Assembly: GCA_015064385.1 (NCBI GenBank)
Contig: SVSI01000005.1
Coordinates: 1 to 64,000 of the forward strand
Reading direction: 5' to 3'
Source: Oscillospiraceae bacterium
Lineage (GTDB): Bacteria; Bacillota; Clostridia; Oscillospirales; CAG-272
DNA: 64,000 bases
The notes below the pieces were generated by a model that saw nothing but the letters and a program-made list of their open reading frames with translations, was not told the origin of the DNA and made no database searches. Each line of letters starts with the position of its first letter. The stretch's first letter is position 1. Made by a program: the position numbers and the translations under genes. Positions 24,669 through 34,342 of the stretch are shown in pieces.

Positions 24669-26093
24669 ATGAAACTTTACAACAGTCTTACAAGAAGCCG
24701 TGACGAGTTCGTACCAAACGAGCCGGGCAAGGTCAAAATGTACACCTGCGGACCTACCGTGTATCACTACGCGCACATAGGAAATCTCCGCACTTATATT
24801 ATGGAGGACGTTCTCGATAAATATTTCCGTTACAGCGGATACGACGTCACCAGAGTTATGAATATTACCGACGTCGGACACCTCTCCTCTGACGGAGACA
24901 CGGGCGAGGACAAAATGCTCAAGGGCGCAAAAAGAGAAAACAAGACCGTCCTTGAGATAGCAAAATTCTACACCGACGCGTTTTTCAACGACTGCGAAAA
25001 GCTGAAGATAAAGACTCCCGAGGTGGTTGCGCCCGCAACGACCTGCATCGACGATTTTATCTCGGTCATTTCCGCCCTTATTGAAAAGGGCTACGCTTAC
25101 GAGGCGGGCGGAAACATCTATTTTGACACCTCGAAGCTGAGCAACTACTACGTTTTCAACGATTTTTCCGAAGAAGACCTGGAGGTGGGCGTCCGTGAGG
25201 GTGTTGAAGAGGACTCCTACAAGAAAAACAAGACCGACTTCGTTCTTTGGTTCACCCGTTCCAAATTCGAAGACCAGGAGCTTAAATGGGATTCCCCCTG
25301 GGGAGTCGGATACCCCGGCTGGCATATCGAGTGCTCGTGCATTTCAATGAAGCACCTCGGAGAAACGCTTGACGTTCACTGTGGCGGTATTGACAACGCA
25401 TTTCCGCACCATACGAACGAGATCGCACAAAGCGAAGCGTATCTCGGTCATAAATGGTGCAACTATTGGTTCCACGTCCGCCATCTTAACACAAGCAGCG
25501 GAAAGATGAGTAAATCCAAGGGTGAATTTCTGACCGTTTCCCTTCTGGAGGAAAAGGGCTACGATCCCCTCGTTTACAGATATTTCTGTCTCCAGTCGCA
25601 CTACCGCAAATCGCTCGTTTTCTCCTGGGAAAACCTTGACAACGCAGCGGCGGCTTACAACAAGCTCGTCAAACGCATTGCATCCGTAAAGGACGAGGGC
25701 GAGATCAACGCAGACGATTTTGCAAAATACAAAAAGGCGTTCACCGACGCGCTTGACAACGATCTTAACACCTCTCTTGCGGTCACCGCTCTTTACGACG
25801 TAATAAAGGCGGATATTTCGGGCAAAACAAAGCTCGCTCTTATTGAAGATTTCGACAAGGTGCTCTCTATCGGTCTTATCGACGCAGCCAAAAAGCTCTC
25901 CGTTGACAGCACGGGAGCCGAGGCGGCTTCAAACGATCCCGAGGCGGCGCGTATCGAGGCACTCCTTAACGAGCGTGCCGAAGCAAAAAAGGCAAAGAAC
26001 TACTCTCGCGCAGACGAGATCCGCGCACAGCTCCTTTCCGAAGGAATCGTTATAACCGACACCCCACAGGGCGCAAAGTGGGAAAGAAAATAA
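24669..26093 (+). CDS. cysS: Cysteinyl-tRNA synthetase
   Basis: A 474-aa class I synthetase that charges tRNA-Cys. It carries the Zn/Cys site start YTCGPTVYHYAHIGNLR (with the HIGH variant HIGN), HCGGIDNAFPHHTNEIAQSEA, and the KMSKS loop SGKMSKSKGEF. The C-terminal ~100 residues form the DALR-type helical domain (NERAEAKKAKNYSRADEIRAQL). Full length. It has a consensus promoter, a short leader with no visible T-box, and a strong terminator. Confidence 0.97.
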   Translation: MKLYNSLTRSRDEFVPNEPGKVKMYTCGPTVYHYAHIGNLRTYIMEDVLDKYFRYSGYDVTRVMNITDVGHLSSDGDTGEDKMLKGAKRENKTVLEIAKFYTDAFFNDCEKLKIKTPEVVAPATTCIDDFISVISALIEKGYAYEAGGNIYFDTSKLSNYYVFNDFSEEDLEVGVREGVEEDSYKKNKTDFVLWFTRSKFEDQELKWDSPWGVGYPGWHIECSCISMKHLGETLDVHCGGIDNAFPHHTNEIAQSEAYLGHKWCNYWFHVRHLNTSSGKMSKSKGEFLTVSLLEEKGYDPLVYRYFCLQSHYRKSLVFSWENLDNAAAAYNKLVKRIASVKDEGEINADDFAKYKKAFTDALDNDLNTSLAVTALYDVIKADISGKTKLALIEDFDKVLSIGLIDAAKKLSVDSTGAEAASNDPEAARIEALLNERAEAKKAKNYSRADEIRAQLLSEGIVITDTPQGAKWERK

Positions 26094-26102
26094 AACAAAA
26101 TT

Positions 26103-26136
26103 TAAGAGCTCGGCTGCTTGCCGAGCTCTTTCTTTT
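26103..26136. terminator. Bidirectional terminator after cysS
   Basis: AAGAGCTCGGC..GCCGAGCTCTTTCTTTTTT. Confidence 0.88.
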
Positions 26137-27906
26137 TTATTTTATGTCCATAGGAGAATAGATCGTTATTTTTGCAAATGCAACGTATCTTTCTCCGTAC
26201 CTGTCAACTGTGTTTGCATAGTATAGTGTTTTTCCGTCGTCACCAACCCAAAGCCCCGCACTGTATCCTACTCTGTCCTGATCTTTGGATATCGGAGTGC
26301 CCGCAAGCGGATCTTCTATCGTTTCCCAAGTTTCGCCGTAGTCAAAGCTAATGAAGATAACTCCCTTGTTCGAGCTTCTCTTGGACGTAACGATAAGAAC
26401 GCCCTTCTCGCCGCCAATGTCAAGCCACGCACACGAGGGCGAGCCGGCTGTGATGTATTTACCGCTCTCGGGAATGATCGTCCCCCGGTCGCTCGGATCT
26501 CCCCAATCGGCAAGATTTGTTGTTTTTTTGTAGAAAATGCGGAAATCCGTCCAACTGCTGTTTTTATCTCCCTCCTGCTCGTAAACCATGAAATACTCGC
26601 CGTTACCCATCTTGGTAATAACGGGCATTCCGGGGCGGAAAGCAAAAGAGTTTACTGCTACTACCTCTATCGGCTCGACTGTGCTTGCACCCGCGGTAGA
26701 TGCAACCATTCCGTCCTTACCTTCCCAGTTTACACCGTCCTTCGAACGCTTGTAAACAACCTTCTGGTCGTGTCCCGGATCAGAGTCGTCCGAATAGAAA
26801 CAGTAAAGGTAGCCGTCCTCCTCACAGTAGGTCATAAAGGGCTCCCAAACGCCCTCTTTTATACCCTTTGCTTCGTCAATTATAACGTATTCCTCCCAGC
26901 TTACGCCGCAGTCAAAGCTTCTCCATACTGCGAGAATTGATTTGCCGAGCATACCGTCCGACTTATCGTTATAATCAACCGAGCAGTACGAATAAAGCAG
27001 TGTGCCCGCGGGCATATCGCCCACCTTAGTAGGAAGTTCGTAAATGTGTGCCATAGTACCGATTCTCGGAAGCTTGTCGTGAAGTGTCTCCTTCGGGCGA
27101 GCAAGTGCCTTCCACGTCTTGCCCTTGTCGGAGCTCATCATAACGCAACCGTAGGTCGGATTGTTTTCGGTAAGATCATACACAAGTGTTGCCGCGGTAG
27201 CAATCAGTTTGCCGTTATCTGCGGGATTTGGCTGATATTTAAGTTCTGTAATCGACGGATACGACGCGTTTTGCACAATAAATTCATTTCCGTCCGCCGT
27301 GGTGTATTTAACATTCGGCTGAGTTATGAGAGTTGTGCTGTCAACGTGAAATGCCGTGCCGTTAGATGCGAGTATCAGCGAGCTTTCGTCATAAAGACCT
27401 AACTGCTGATTGCCGCACGAAATATCTATCACGCCCTGAGCGGACGAGGGATAGACATAGCTTTCGATAAACACCCAAATTGCCCGTGCGGTCGAAAGAT
27501 CGTCAGTTCCCGTAATAACTATTTTGTTTTCGGATACTCTAACAGCGAATGAGTTTTGGTCTTTGTTCTGCTTTTTAAGGTAGGAAACAGTCGAGCTTGA
27601 TTCACTGCGATTTGTTTCCCCTACAAGTATTTCCTTTTCGAGTGCCTCTGTACCGTCATTTACAACGGGAAGATCGATTCCGAGCTTGTTCGAAATAGTG
27701 CTTTTGAGTGTAGAAAGTGCCGCCTTGGTGTTTGCCTCGGCACCCTCCTCTACAACGAGAGTAAAGCCGTCGAGCGAATACTCGTTTGCATTCGGAATAT
27801 CCTCAGCCGGGGTTAACTGCTCACTGTCCTTGCACGAAGCAAGCGTGGTAATTACAAGTGCTCCGAGCAAAGAAAGTGCCAAAATTTTTGTAAAAATTTT
27901 TTTCAT
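26137..27906 (-). CDS. GH93/sialidase-like propeller lipoprotein, copy 1
   Basis: A 589-aa lipoprotein (lipobox TLASC, Cys25). Residues ~45-170 form an alpha/beta domain with EILVGETNR and KIVITGTDD, also found before other glycosidases; residues ~200-585 are a propeller with Asp-boxes SSDKGKTW, SFDCGVSW, SKDGVNW and SFDYGETW. EGVWEPFMTYCEEDGYLYCFYSDDSD and FRPGMPVITKMGNGEYFMVYE resemble GH93 exo-arabinanases more than true sialidases. I infer an extracellular exo-glycosidase on arabinan-like chains; the substrate is not proven. It is the last of four tandem paralogues and begins 8 bp after the stop of copy 2. Confidence 0.72.
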   Translation of the reverse strand: MKKIFTKILALSLLGALVITTLASCKDSEQLTPAEDIPNANEYSLDGFTLVVEEGAEANTKAALSTLKSTISNKLGIDLPVVNDGTEALEKEILVGETNRSESSSTVSYLKKQNKDQNSFAVRVSENKIVITGTDDLSTARAIWVFIESYVYPSSAQGVIDISCGNQQLGLYDESSLILASNGTAFHVDSTTLITQPNVKYTTADGNEFIVQNASYPSITELKYQPNPADNGKLIATAATLVYDLTENNPTYGCVMMSSDKGKTWKALARPKETLHDKLPRIGTMAHIYELPTKVGDMPAGTLLYSYCSVDYNDKSDGMLGKSILAVWRSFDCGVSWEEYVIIDEAKGIKEGVWEPFMTYCEEDGYLYCFYSDDSDPGHDQKVVYKRSKDGVNWEGKDGMVASTAGASTVEPIEVVAVNSFAFRPGMPVITKMGNGEYFMVYEQEGDKNSSWTDFRIFYKKTTNLADWGDPSDRGTIIPESGKYITAGSPSCAWLDIGGEKGVLIVTSKRSSNKGVIFISFDYGETWETIEDPLAGTPISKDQDRVGYSAGLWVGDDGKTLYYANTVDRYGERYVAFAKITIYSPMDIK

Positions 27907-27913
27907 TGTTTAT

Positions 27914-29704
27914 TTATTTATCCTTGCCGTCGTAGCTCTTGGGTCCGTAAATGGTCAGGCGAGCAAATCCCATAACTCGAGTTTCGGTCGGATTTCTCGC
28001 ATCGTTTATTGAGTTGAGATAGTAAACAGTCTTTCCGTCTGTGCTAAGCCAGAACGCGGGGCTGTATCCAACTCTGTCGTTGCCCGAGCCATTGGTGATT
28101 ATCGGCTGTCCAACGAGCGGGTTGTCTATTTTTTCCCACGTTTCACCGTAGTCGAAGCTTACGAGCATATATCCTTTGTTCGAGCCCTGCTTTGCGGTAA
28201 CTATGAGGGTTCCGCATTCGCCGCCGACGTCAAGCCAAACGCACGCAGGAGAGGAAGAAAGAACCTCGCCCGTCTTTGCCTTGATAAGCGTTCCGATATC
28301 GCTTACATCTCCCCAATCGGAGAGGTCTCTCGTCTTTTTATAGTATATGGGGCATCCCGTCCAATCGCCAAACTGCTCGTAAACGAGGAAATATTCGCCG
28401 TTACCCATCTTGGTGATTACGGGCATTCCGGGGCGGTATTTGAACTTATCTATCGCAACTACGTCAACCGGCTCAACGTCCTTGCCGGTTCCCGTGCCGA
28501 TCTTGCCGCCTTCGCCTTCCCAATTTACGCCATCCTTCGAGCGCTTATAGGAGATCTTCTGGTCATGGTCGGGGTCGGAGTCGTCAGAGTAGAAGCAGTA
28601 GAGATAACCGTCCTCCTCGGAGTAGATCATAAAGGGCTCCCATATACCCTGTTTTATACCTCTTGCTTCGTCTATAATTACGTATTCTTCCCAATTCAAG
28701 CCGCAATCATAACTGCGCCATACCGCAAGAATAGACTGACCGTTACCTCCGTCGGGGTGGTCGTAATTTACAGCGTTATAAGAATAAAGAAGAGTTCCTG
28801 CAGGCATATCTCCGATCTGTACGGGCAGCTCGTAAATATGCGCCATCGAGCCGACACTGCTGAGTTTGGGGAACTTAGTCTCCCAAGGGCGGCTGAGCAT
28901 TTCCCACGTCTTTCCTCTGTCCGAGCTCATCATGACCGTTCCGCCGCCCGGTTCGGTTGCCATATTAATATAGTCAACGTTCAGAGACATCGTCGCAATA
29001 AGCTTGCCGTTGTTTTTCGGATCGCTCTGATAACGAAGTTCGGTTACCGAGGGGTAGGATGCAGAATTAAGAATTACCTTATTGCCGTGTTTATCTTCCA
29101 TCACACTGAAGCCCTGGCTGTACATCTGCTTTGCGATGTCAACGTGTATTTCCACTCCGCTCGAGGTGGTTATAATATTTTTCCGGTCGTAAGGAGCCAC
29201 GATCTGCTGACCTGCCGCAATGTTCAGCGAGCTTCCGCTTGAGGATGCCTTAACGTAGGTATTTATAAACTCGTAGATTGCACGCTCGGTAGCGTTATCG
29301 TCGGTTCCGACGATAACTATCTTGTCGTTTCCTATACGGATAGCGTACGAGTTTTCTTCATAAGTCTTTTTGAGATATGCAAGAGTTGATTCGGACTCGG
29401 GACGGTTCGTCTCGCCCACGAGTATCTCTTTTGCGCCCGCTTCGGTATCAACGTCGAGAGAAACCGTAGCATCAAGACCAATTATATCCTTGATAGCGCG
29501 CTTGATATCTGCCGTAGCTTGTGCCACGTTCGAGTCGCTCGCGGCATCGCGAACGATCTTGAATCCGGTAAGATCGTACATGTTGGGATCGGGTTCCTGT
29601 ACCGGTTCTTCGGGGGTTTTGTCCTTGCAGGAAATTGCAAGGGTTGCCACGGTCGCCATAACGAGTATGAACGACAGCACTCTTGAAAATTTCTTGTTTT
29701 TCAT
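27914..29704 (-). CDS. GH93/sialidase-like propeller lipoprotein, copy 2
   Basis: A 596-aa paralogue of copy 1 with lipobox LAISC (Cys26), the GETNR alpha/beta domain (~45-175) and the propeller with SSDRGKTW, SYDCGLNW, SKDGVNW and SFDYGETW. The QGIWEPFMIYSEEDGYLYCFYSDDSD and YRPGMPVITKMGNGEYF blocks are kept. Two sequence blocks are nearly identical to copy 4 (EDGYLYC.YSDDSDPDHDQKISYKR and GTGTGKDVEPVD). Ribosome site AAAGG 6 bp before the ATG. Extracellular by inference. Confidence 0.72.
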   Translation of the reverse strand: MKNKKFSRVLSFILVMATVATLAISCKDKTPEEPVQEPDPNMYDLTGFKIVRDAASDSNVAQATADIKRAIKDIIGLDATVSLDVDTEAGAKEILVGETNRPESESTLAYLKKTYEENSYAIRIGNDKIVIVGTDDNATERAIYEFINTYVKASSSGSSLNIAAGQQIVAPYDRKNIITTSSGVEIHVDIAKQMYSQGFSVMEDKHGNKVILNSASYPSVTELRYQSDPKNNGKLIATMSLNVDYINMATEPGGGTVMMSSDRGKTWEMLSRPWETKFPKLSSVGSMAHIYELPVQIGDMPAGTLLYSYNAVNYDHPDGGNGQSILAVWRSYDCGLNWEEYVIIDEARGIKQGIWEPFMIYSEEDGYLYCFYSDDSDPDHDQKISYKRSKDGVNWEGEGGKIGTGTGKDVEPVDVVAIDKFKYRPGMPVITKMGNGEYFLVYEQFGDWTGCPIYYKKTRDLSDWGDVSDIGTLIKAKTGEVLSSSPACVWLDVGGECGTLIVTAKQGSNKGYMLVSFDYGETWEKIDNPLVGQPIITNGSGNDRVGYSPAFWLSTDGKTVYYLNSINDARNPTETRVMGFARLTIYGPKSYDGKDK

Positions 29705-29752
29705 GGTTTTCCTTTCTCCGAGGGGCCTTTGCCCTTCATCTCCCGTTATTTA

Positions 29753-31450
29753 TTATTCGTAAACGTACATTTTAGCGAATGCGATAAGCTGTCTTTCCTT
29801 AGGAGCCGACGGATCGTTTACAGAGTTTACGTAATAAAGAGTCTTTTTATCGTTTGCAACGAACATAAATCCACTGTATCCCACGCGGTCGCCCTCGTTT
29901 TTTATAGGTTTACTGGTATGCGGATCATCTATCTTTTCCCACGTTTTTCCGTAGTCAAAGCTTGCCATCATATATCCGTTGTTCGAGCCGCCCTTTGCTG
30001 CAACGAGCAGGAGTCCGTTCTCTCCGCCTGCATCAAGCCACGCGCACGAGGGAGCAGACCACATTCCGATAAGTGTTCCCATATTATCGGGATCTCCCCA
30101 GTCAGCGAGGTTTTTGGTGGTTCTGTATCTTATAACGCAATCGCCGTTTTCGTCTATATATTCATAAGACATAAAATATTCGCCGTTGCCCATTTTGGTA
30201 ATTACGGGCATTCCGGGGCGGTGTTCCTTGTTTGCGGTCGCAATTACGTCAACGGGTTCAACGTTTTTACCTGTAAGCGTACCTATCTCGCCGTTTTTTC
30301 CCTCCCAGTTCACGCCGTCCTTGGAGCGCTTATAAACTATTTTCTGATCGTGCTTGGGATCAGAGTCGTCAGAGTAGAAGCAGTAGAGATAACCGTCCTC
30401 CTCGCTGTAGATCATAAAGGGCTCCCAAACGCCCTCTCCAAGCGCGCCCGCCTCGTCTATCATAGCGCTTTCCTGCCAGGTCTCTCCGGCATCAACGCTG
30501 ATCCACGTAGCAATTACGGAATATTTTTTGATATCCCAATCAACTATATTATGCGAGTAGATAAGCGTGCCCGCAGGGAGATCTCCCAGCTTTGCAGGAA
30601 GCTCGTAAATATTTGCCATAGATCCGGAGGGAATTCCGGGAAAAGTTTTTTGATTAGGACGAGCAACTATCTTCCACGATGCACCGTCGTCATCACTAAC
30701 GATAACACACGCCATGGTAGAGGAATCGCCAAACATCGGAGATGCGGCGGAAATTGCAACGAGTCGCCCGTTCTTTGCGGGATCACTCTGATACTGAAGC
30801 TTTGTAATACCGGGGTAAGATCCGCCCGAGGGAACAAATTCTTCTCCGTTCACGTTATACCGCTTTTGACTGTAGAGTATCGACTCGGTCTCGACCTGTA
30901 TCTCGGTTCCGTTTTTGGTAGTAATGATACTGTCGGTATCGTAGATGCGATACATTTCTTTTCCTGCAGAAAGACCAAGCTTTCCTTCGGAAGAGGCATT
31001 GACGTAGTACTTTATAAACGCCTCCGCCGCCTTTACGCTCGACGCATCGTCGGTACCCGTAATAACTATCTTATCACTTGCAATTCGGATAGCCCACGAA
31101 TTTTTTTCGTTTTTCTTCTTTATCTGACTTACGGTAGCTTTCGACTCCGTTCTGTCGGTCTCGCCGATAAGGATCTCCTTGCTTCCCGCCTCTTTGTTCG
31201 AATCAACAACAATGGGAAGCTCGAGCCCCAACTTGCTCTTGATCGCATCTTTTACGTCTGAAACCGCACTTGAAAAGCCGATCGATCCGACCTCCGCGCG
31301 AACTATCGTAAAGTCGGTGAGATCGTACGCGGTCTCCTCGGGCTCTTGCCCGCCGTTCTGATCTGCAGTGTCATCCTTGCAGGCAACCATAAAGGACGCC
31401 GCCGTAACGAGCGCCAAAACAAGCGCTGTAAGTTTGGTAAAAATTCTCAT
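29753..31450 (-). CDS. GH93/sialidase-like propeller lipoprotein, copy 3
   Basis: A 565-aa paralogue with lipobox MVAC (Cys24), the alpha/beta domain with EILIGETDR and KIVITGTDD, and the propeller with SDDDGASW, SVDAGETW, SKDGVNW and SFDYGKTW. EGVWEPFMIYSEEDGYLYCFYSDDSD and HRPGMPVITKMGNGEYFMSYE are conserved. It lacks one short loop present in copies 1 and 2 around residue 430, which may change the substrate pocket. Ribosome site GGAG upstream. Confidence 0.72.
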   Translation of the reverse strand: MRIFTKLTALVLALVTAASFMVACKDDTADQNGGQEPEETAYDLTDFTIVRAEVGSIGFSSAVSDVKDAIKSKLGLELPIVVDSNKEAGSKEILIGETDRTESKATVSQIKKKNEKNSWAIRIASDKIVITGTDDASSVKAAEAFIKYYVNASSEGKLGLSAGKEMYRIYDTDSIITTKNGTEIQVETESILYSQKRYNVNGEEFVPSGGSYPGITKLQYQSDPAKNGRLVAISAASPMFGDSSTMACVIVSDDDGASWKIVARPNQKTFPGIPSGSMANIYELPAKLGDLPAGTLIYSHNIVDWDIKKYSVIATWISVDAGETWQESAMIDEAGALGEGVWEPFMIYSEEDGYLYCFYSDDSDPKHDQKIVYKRSKDGVNWEGKNGEIGTLTGKNVEPVDVIATANKEHRPGMPVITKMGNGEYFMSYEYIDENGDCVIRYRTTKNLADWGDPDNMGTLIGMWSAPSCAWLDAGGENGLLLVAAKGGSNNGYMMASFDYGKTWEKIDDPHTSKPIKNEGDRVGYSGFMFVANDKKTLYYVNSVNDPSAPKERQLIAFAKMYVYE

Positions 31451-31466
31451 TTCTTTTCTCCGTTCG

Positions 31467-32732
31467 TTATTTTATTGAGAGCTTGGCAAACGCTATCATC
31501 TGCGCGCCCTCCGGATCGTTTTCCGAATTGGTCGAATTGACGTAATAAATATACTTTTTGTCCTCGCTCAGCCAGAGTCCTGCGCTGTATCCGAGACGGT
31601 TGCCGACCTTGTCGGTGACCTTCGAGCCGAGCGGGTCTTCCACGCTCTCCCACGTTTCGCCGTAGTCAAAGCTGAGCAGGATTCGGTTTTGATTCGACGC
31701 CGACTTTGCCGTAACTATTATAGTACCGCAGTCGCCGCCGTGAGGAGTCCATATACAGCAGGGCGCAGAATACATTTCTCTGCCCTCGGCGTCCTTTATT
31801 ATCGTTCCGCAGTCATTCGCCTCGCCCCAGTCTGCAAGGTCTCTCGACTTTCTGTAACGGATCGGGCAACCCGAGCCGGGCCCGGGCGCTCTTGCAAAAT
31901 GCTCGTAAACCATAAAGTACTCACCGCTACCAAGCTTGGTAACAACGGGCATTCCCGGGCGGCACTCAACAAAGTCCATAGCGATCATATCGACCGGCTC
32001 AACGTCCTTGCCGGTTCCCGTGCCGATCTTACCGTTCTCGCCCTCCCAGTTTATTCCGTCTTTCGTGCGCTTATAGGAGATCTTTTGGTCGTGGTCGGGA
32101 TCAGAGTCGTCCGAATATATGCAGTAAAGATAGCCGTCCTCCTCGCAGTAGGTCATAAAGGGCTCCCAAATGCCCTCGAGTATTCCTCCCGCCTCGTCAA
32201 TAACGACGTATTCTTCCCAAGTGTATCCGCAGTCAAAGCTGCGCCATACCGCAAGAATGGAGTGCCCGCTCTTCCTGTCCTCTCTGTTTCCGTAATTTAC
32301 GGAGTTGTACGAGTAAAGCAGAGTTCCCGCAGGCATATCGCCAATCTTGACGGGCAGCTCGTAAATATGCGCCATCGAGCCAACCGATCTAAGCTCGGGG
32401 AAAAGAACCTCCTTGGGACGTGCGATGCACTCCCACGTTCTTCCCTCGTCCTCGCTCATCATAACGCAGGCGACCGTGGAAGAGTCTCCTTCAACCGCGC
32501 TTGCCGACAGCGTCGTTATAAGCTTGCCGTTGTTTTTTGCATCGCTTTGATAACATAGCTCTGTAATGGCGGGATAGCTCGCATGGTTTGCCACAAAGGG
32601 CTCGCCCTTGTTTACGAAATATCTGTTTTTCGGATCAAGAACGACACTTCTGTATTCAACGGTGAGTTCTGCACCGTTTTTGGTCTTGATCTTCTTTCCT
32701 TCGTTTGCGCCGAAGCGATACTTTTCTTCCAT
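31467..32732 (-). CDS. GH93/sialidase-like propeller protein, copy 4, without signal or N-terminal domain
   Basis: A 421-aa paralogue that consists only of the propeller (SEDEGRTW, SFDCGYTW, TKDGINW and SFDYGETW; EGIWEPFMTYCEEDGYLYC; CRPGMPVVTKLGSGEYFMVYE). The signal peptide and the GETNR domain of copies 1-3 are absent. Its start is real: AAAGGAG lies 8-9 bp before the ATG and a consensus promoter stands 75-100 bp upstream. It is first in the four-gene run. Without a signal it should be cytoplasmic, acting on imported oligosaccharides, which is inference. Confidence 0.7.
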   Translation of the reverse strand: MEEKYRFGANEGKKIKTKNGAELTVEYRSVVLDPKNRYFVNKGEPFVANHASYPAITELCYQSDAKNNGKLITTLSASAVEGDSSTVACVMMSEDEGRTWECIARPKEVLFPELRSVGSMAHIYELPVKIGDMPAGTLLYSYNSVNYGNREDRKSGHSILAVWRSFDCGYTWEEYVVIDEAGGILEGIWEPFMTYCEEDGYLYCIYSDDSDPDHDQKISYKRTKDGINWEGENGKIGTGTGKDVEPVDMIAMDFVECRPGMPVVTKLGSGEYFMVYEHFARAPGPGSGCPIRYRKSRDLADWGEANDCGTIIKDAEGREMYSAPCCIWTPHGGDCGTIIVTAKSASNQNRILLSFDYGETWESVEDPLGSKVTDKVGNRLGYSAGLWLSEDKKYIYYVNSTNSENDPEGAQMIAFAKLSIK

Positions 32733-32805
32733 TTTTCGTGTCTCCTTTGCTCTTCAAAAATCGACAGACGGTTCTACGGTATATACTAATATCCATACTT
32801 CTAAA

Positions 32806-32834
32806 ATTATATCATATAGAGGATAGGTTTTCAA
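32806..32834 (-). promoter_or_regulatory. Promoter of the four-gene propeller operon
   Basis: Minus strand TTGAAA, 17-nt spacer, TATAAT. Confidence 0.7.
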
Positions 32835-32908
32835 TTAAGCATTTTCACAAAAAAACATCTCTTTTTTTGTGACATTTAACCAAGTATCATTGGGCGCACA
32901 AATTTTGT

Positions 32909-32937
32909 TTGACATCCTGAAAAAGATGTGTTATAAT
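32909..32937 (+). promoter_or_regulatory. Promoter of the cytidylate-kinase-like gene
   Basis: TTGACA, 17-nt spacer, TATAAT: full consensus. Confidence 0.85.
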
Positions 32938-32971
32938 CTTCTTGCAGTAATCGAAAGGATCGGTGACCTTT

Positions 32972-33613
32972 ATGAAATATAACGTAATAACCATCAGCCG
33001 CGAATTCGGAAGCGGCGGAAGAACGGTCGGACGTCTCGTTGCGGAAAAGCTCGGTATTCCCTTTTACGACAGAGAGCTTGTAAATAAAGTTGCACTCGAG
33101 ACCGGCTTTGCGACCGAATATATCGAGGACGCGGGTGAATACGCACCCGTAAAAAGCAAGCTTGCATTTCTTTTGTCCTTCGGACACACCTCACACGTTA
33201 ACGGTCACTCCGCAAGCGGACACATTCCTCCCGCGGAATATATATGGGCTACCCAGAGCAGAGTTATAAAAAATCTCGCCGAGCAAGGCCCCTGCGTTAT
33301 CGTCGGAAGATGCGCGGACTATATTCTCAAAGACCGAAAGGACGCTCTTCACGTCTTTATCCACGCACCGAAAGAAGCACGCGCGGAGAGAATAGTACGA
33401 CTTTACGGCGAGACCGACTGCGATCCCATGAAGCGCCTTGACGAAAAGGACAAAAAGCGCCGTATCCATTACGACTATTTCACCTCAAGACCTTGGGGGC
33501 TTTCCCAGAACTACACTCTGTCCCTTGACAGCGAGATAGTCGGAGTTGAAAAATGTGCCGATATTATCGTGGATCTTGTGAAGAACAACGCCGCAGACGG
33601 AATAGTTGATTAA
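32972..33613 (+). CDS. Cytidylate kinase-like protein
   Basis: A 213-aa P-loop kinase-like protein. VITISREFGSGGRTVGRLVAEKLGIPFYDREL is the start typical of the cytidylate-kinase-like family (Pfam PF13189), which differs from the housekeeping Cmk. A GPCVIVGRCADYIL motif and a Lys/Arg-rich lid (RLDEKDKKRRIHYDYF) follow. Members are common in Clostridia and their substrate is not settled. The start could be the ATG at 32972 or the GTG at 32963; GAAAGGA is ~12 bp before the ATG. Monocistronic between a consensus promoter and a terminator. Confidence 0.85.
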   Translation: MKYNVITISREFGSGGRTVGRLVAEKLGIPFYDRELVNKVALETGFATEYIEDAGEYAPVKSKLAFLLSFGHTSHVNGHSASGHIPPAEYIWATQSRVIKNLAEQGPCVIVGRCADYILKDRKDALHVFIHAPKEARAERIVRLYGETDCDPMKRLDEKDKKRRIHYDYFTSRPWGLSQNYTLSLDSEIVGVEKCADIIVDLVKNNAADGIVD

Positions 33614-33621
33614 ATAAAAAC

Positions 33622-33654
33622 ACGACCGCAGACGATGTCTGCGGTCTTTTTGTT
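33622..33654. terminator. Bidirectional terminator
   Basis: GACCGCAGAC..GTCTGCGGTCTTTTTG between convergent genes. Confidence 0.88.
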
Positions 33655-33658
33655 TCGT

Positions 33659-34201
33659 TTAGTTTTCGGGGGCGATACAGCCGTATCCGCCGTCCTTTCT
33701 TATATAAACTACGTTTACCTCCTCGGTAACGTCGTTTTTGAAAACGAAGAACTGATGGTCGAGAAGAAGCATCTGAAGTATCGCTTCTTCTATTGACATC
33801 GGCTTAAGGTTGAAATACTTCATTCTGACCTCAAAGTCGCCGATCGTTTCGTCAACGTCCTCGTTTTCACTCGGAACGTACGCATCGGAGCCCTTGACGA
33901 AAACACCCTCGCGAAGCTTCTTTTCAAGACGCGTTTTATTCTTTCTTATCTGTCTCTCGATAGAATAAATAACGTCGTCGAGCGCGTTCTGGTAGGTCTT
34001 GTCGGACTTTTCGCTGCGGTAGATAACGCCGCCGCTTACTATCGTAAGCTCAAGCGTTTCAAGGTTGTGCGCGCTCTTTATCGAGACGTTTGCCTCCGCA
34101 CCATCCTTAAAAAACTTGTCGAACTTTGCGAGCTTCTTTTCGATTATCTCGTAAAGCCCTCTCGGCACCTCGGTCTTTTTTCCGACGATAGTAAATTTCA
34201 T
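33659..34201 (-). CDS. hpf: Ribosome hibernation promoting factor, long form
   Basis: A 180-aa protein. The N-terminal ~100 residues form the HPF/YfiA domain (KFTIVGKKTEVPRGLYEIIEKKLAKFDKFF), which binds the decoding region of the 30S subunit. The C-terminal ~60 residues (VRMKYFNLKPMSIEEAILQMLLLDHQFFVFKN) are the dimerisation domain that pairs two 70S ribosomes into 100S particles in stationary phase. It starts at 34201, where AAAGGTGG lies upstream; the ORF-track extension is leader sequence. Promoter 34262-34290. Confidence 0.95.
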   Translation of the reverse strand: MKFTIVGKKTEVPRGLYEIIEKKLAKFDKFFKDGAEANVSIKSAHNLETLELTIVSGGVIYRSEKSDKTYQNALDDVIYSIERQIRKNKTRLEKKLREGVFVKGSDAYVPSENEDVDETIGDFEVRMKYFNLKPMSIEEAILQMLLLDHQFFVFKNDVTEEVNVVYIRKDGGYGCIAPEN

Positions 34202-34261
34202 ATTGTGACCACCTTTGCTATATATTACAAGAGATGTGCATATACGTCCTCTTGCACCTTC

Positions 34262-34290
34262 AGTATAGCACATATTTTGTTACTTGTCAA
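34262..34290 (-). promoter_or_regulatory. Promoter of hpf
   Basis: Minus strand TTGACA, 17-nt spacer, TATACT. Confidence 0.8.
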
Positions 34291-34342
34291 CAGCTTTTAT
34301 TCGTTTTTGACGATATTTTTGGGCATTTTGACAAAAACCGAC

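Noticed and set aside
29729-31261. 510-aa plus-strand ORF
   Set aside because: Antisense shadow of propeller copy 3; no ribosome site, and the real frame has all motifs.
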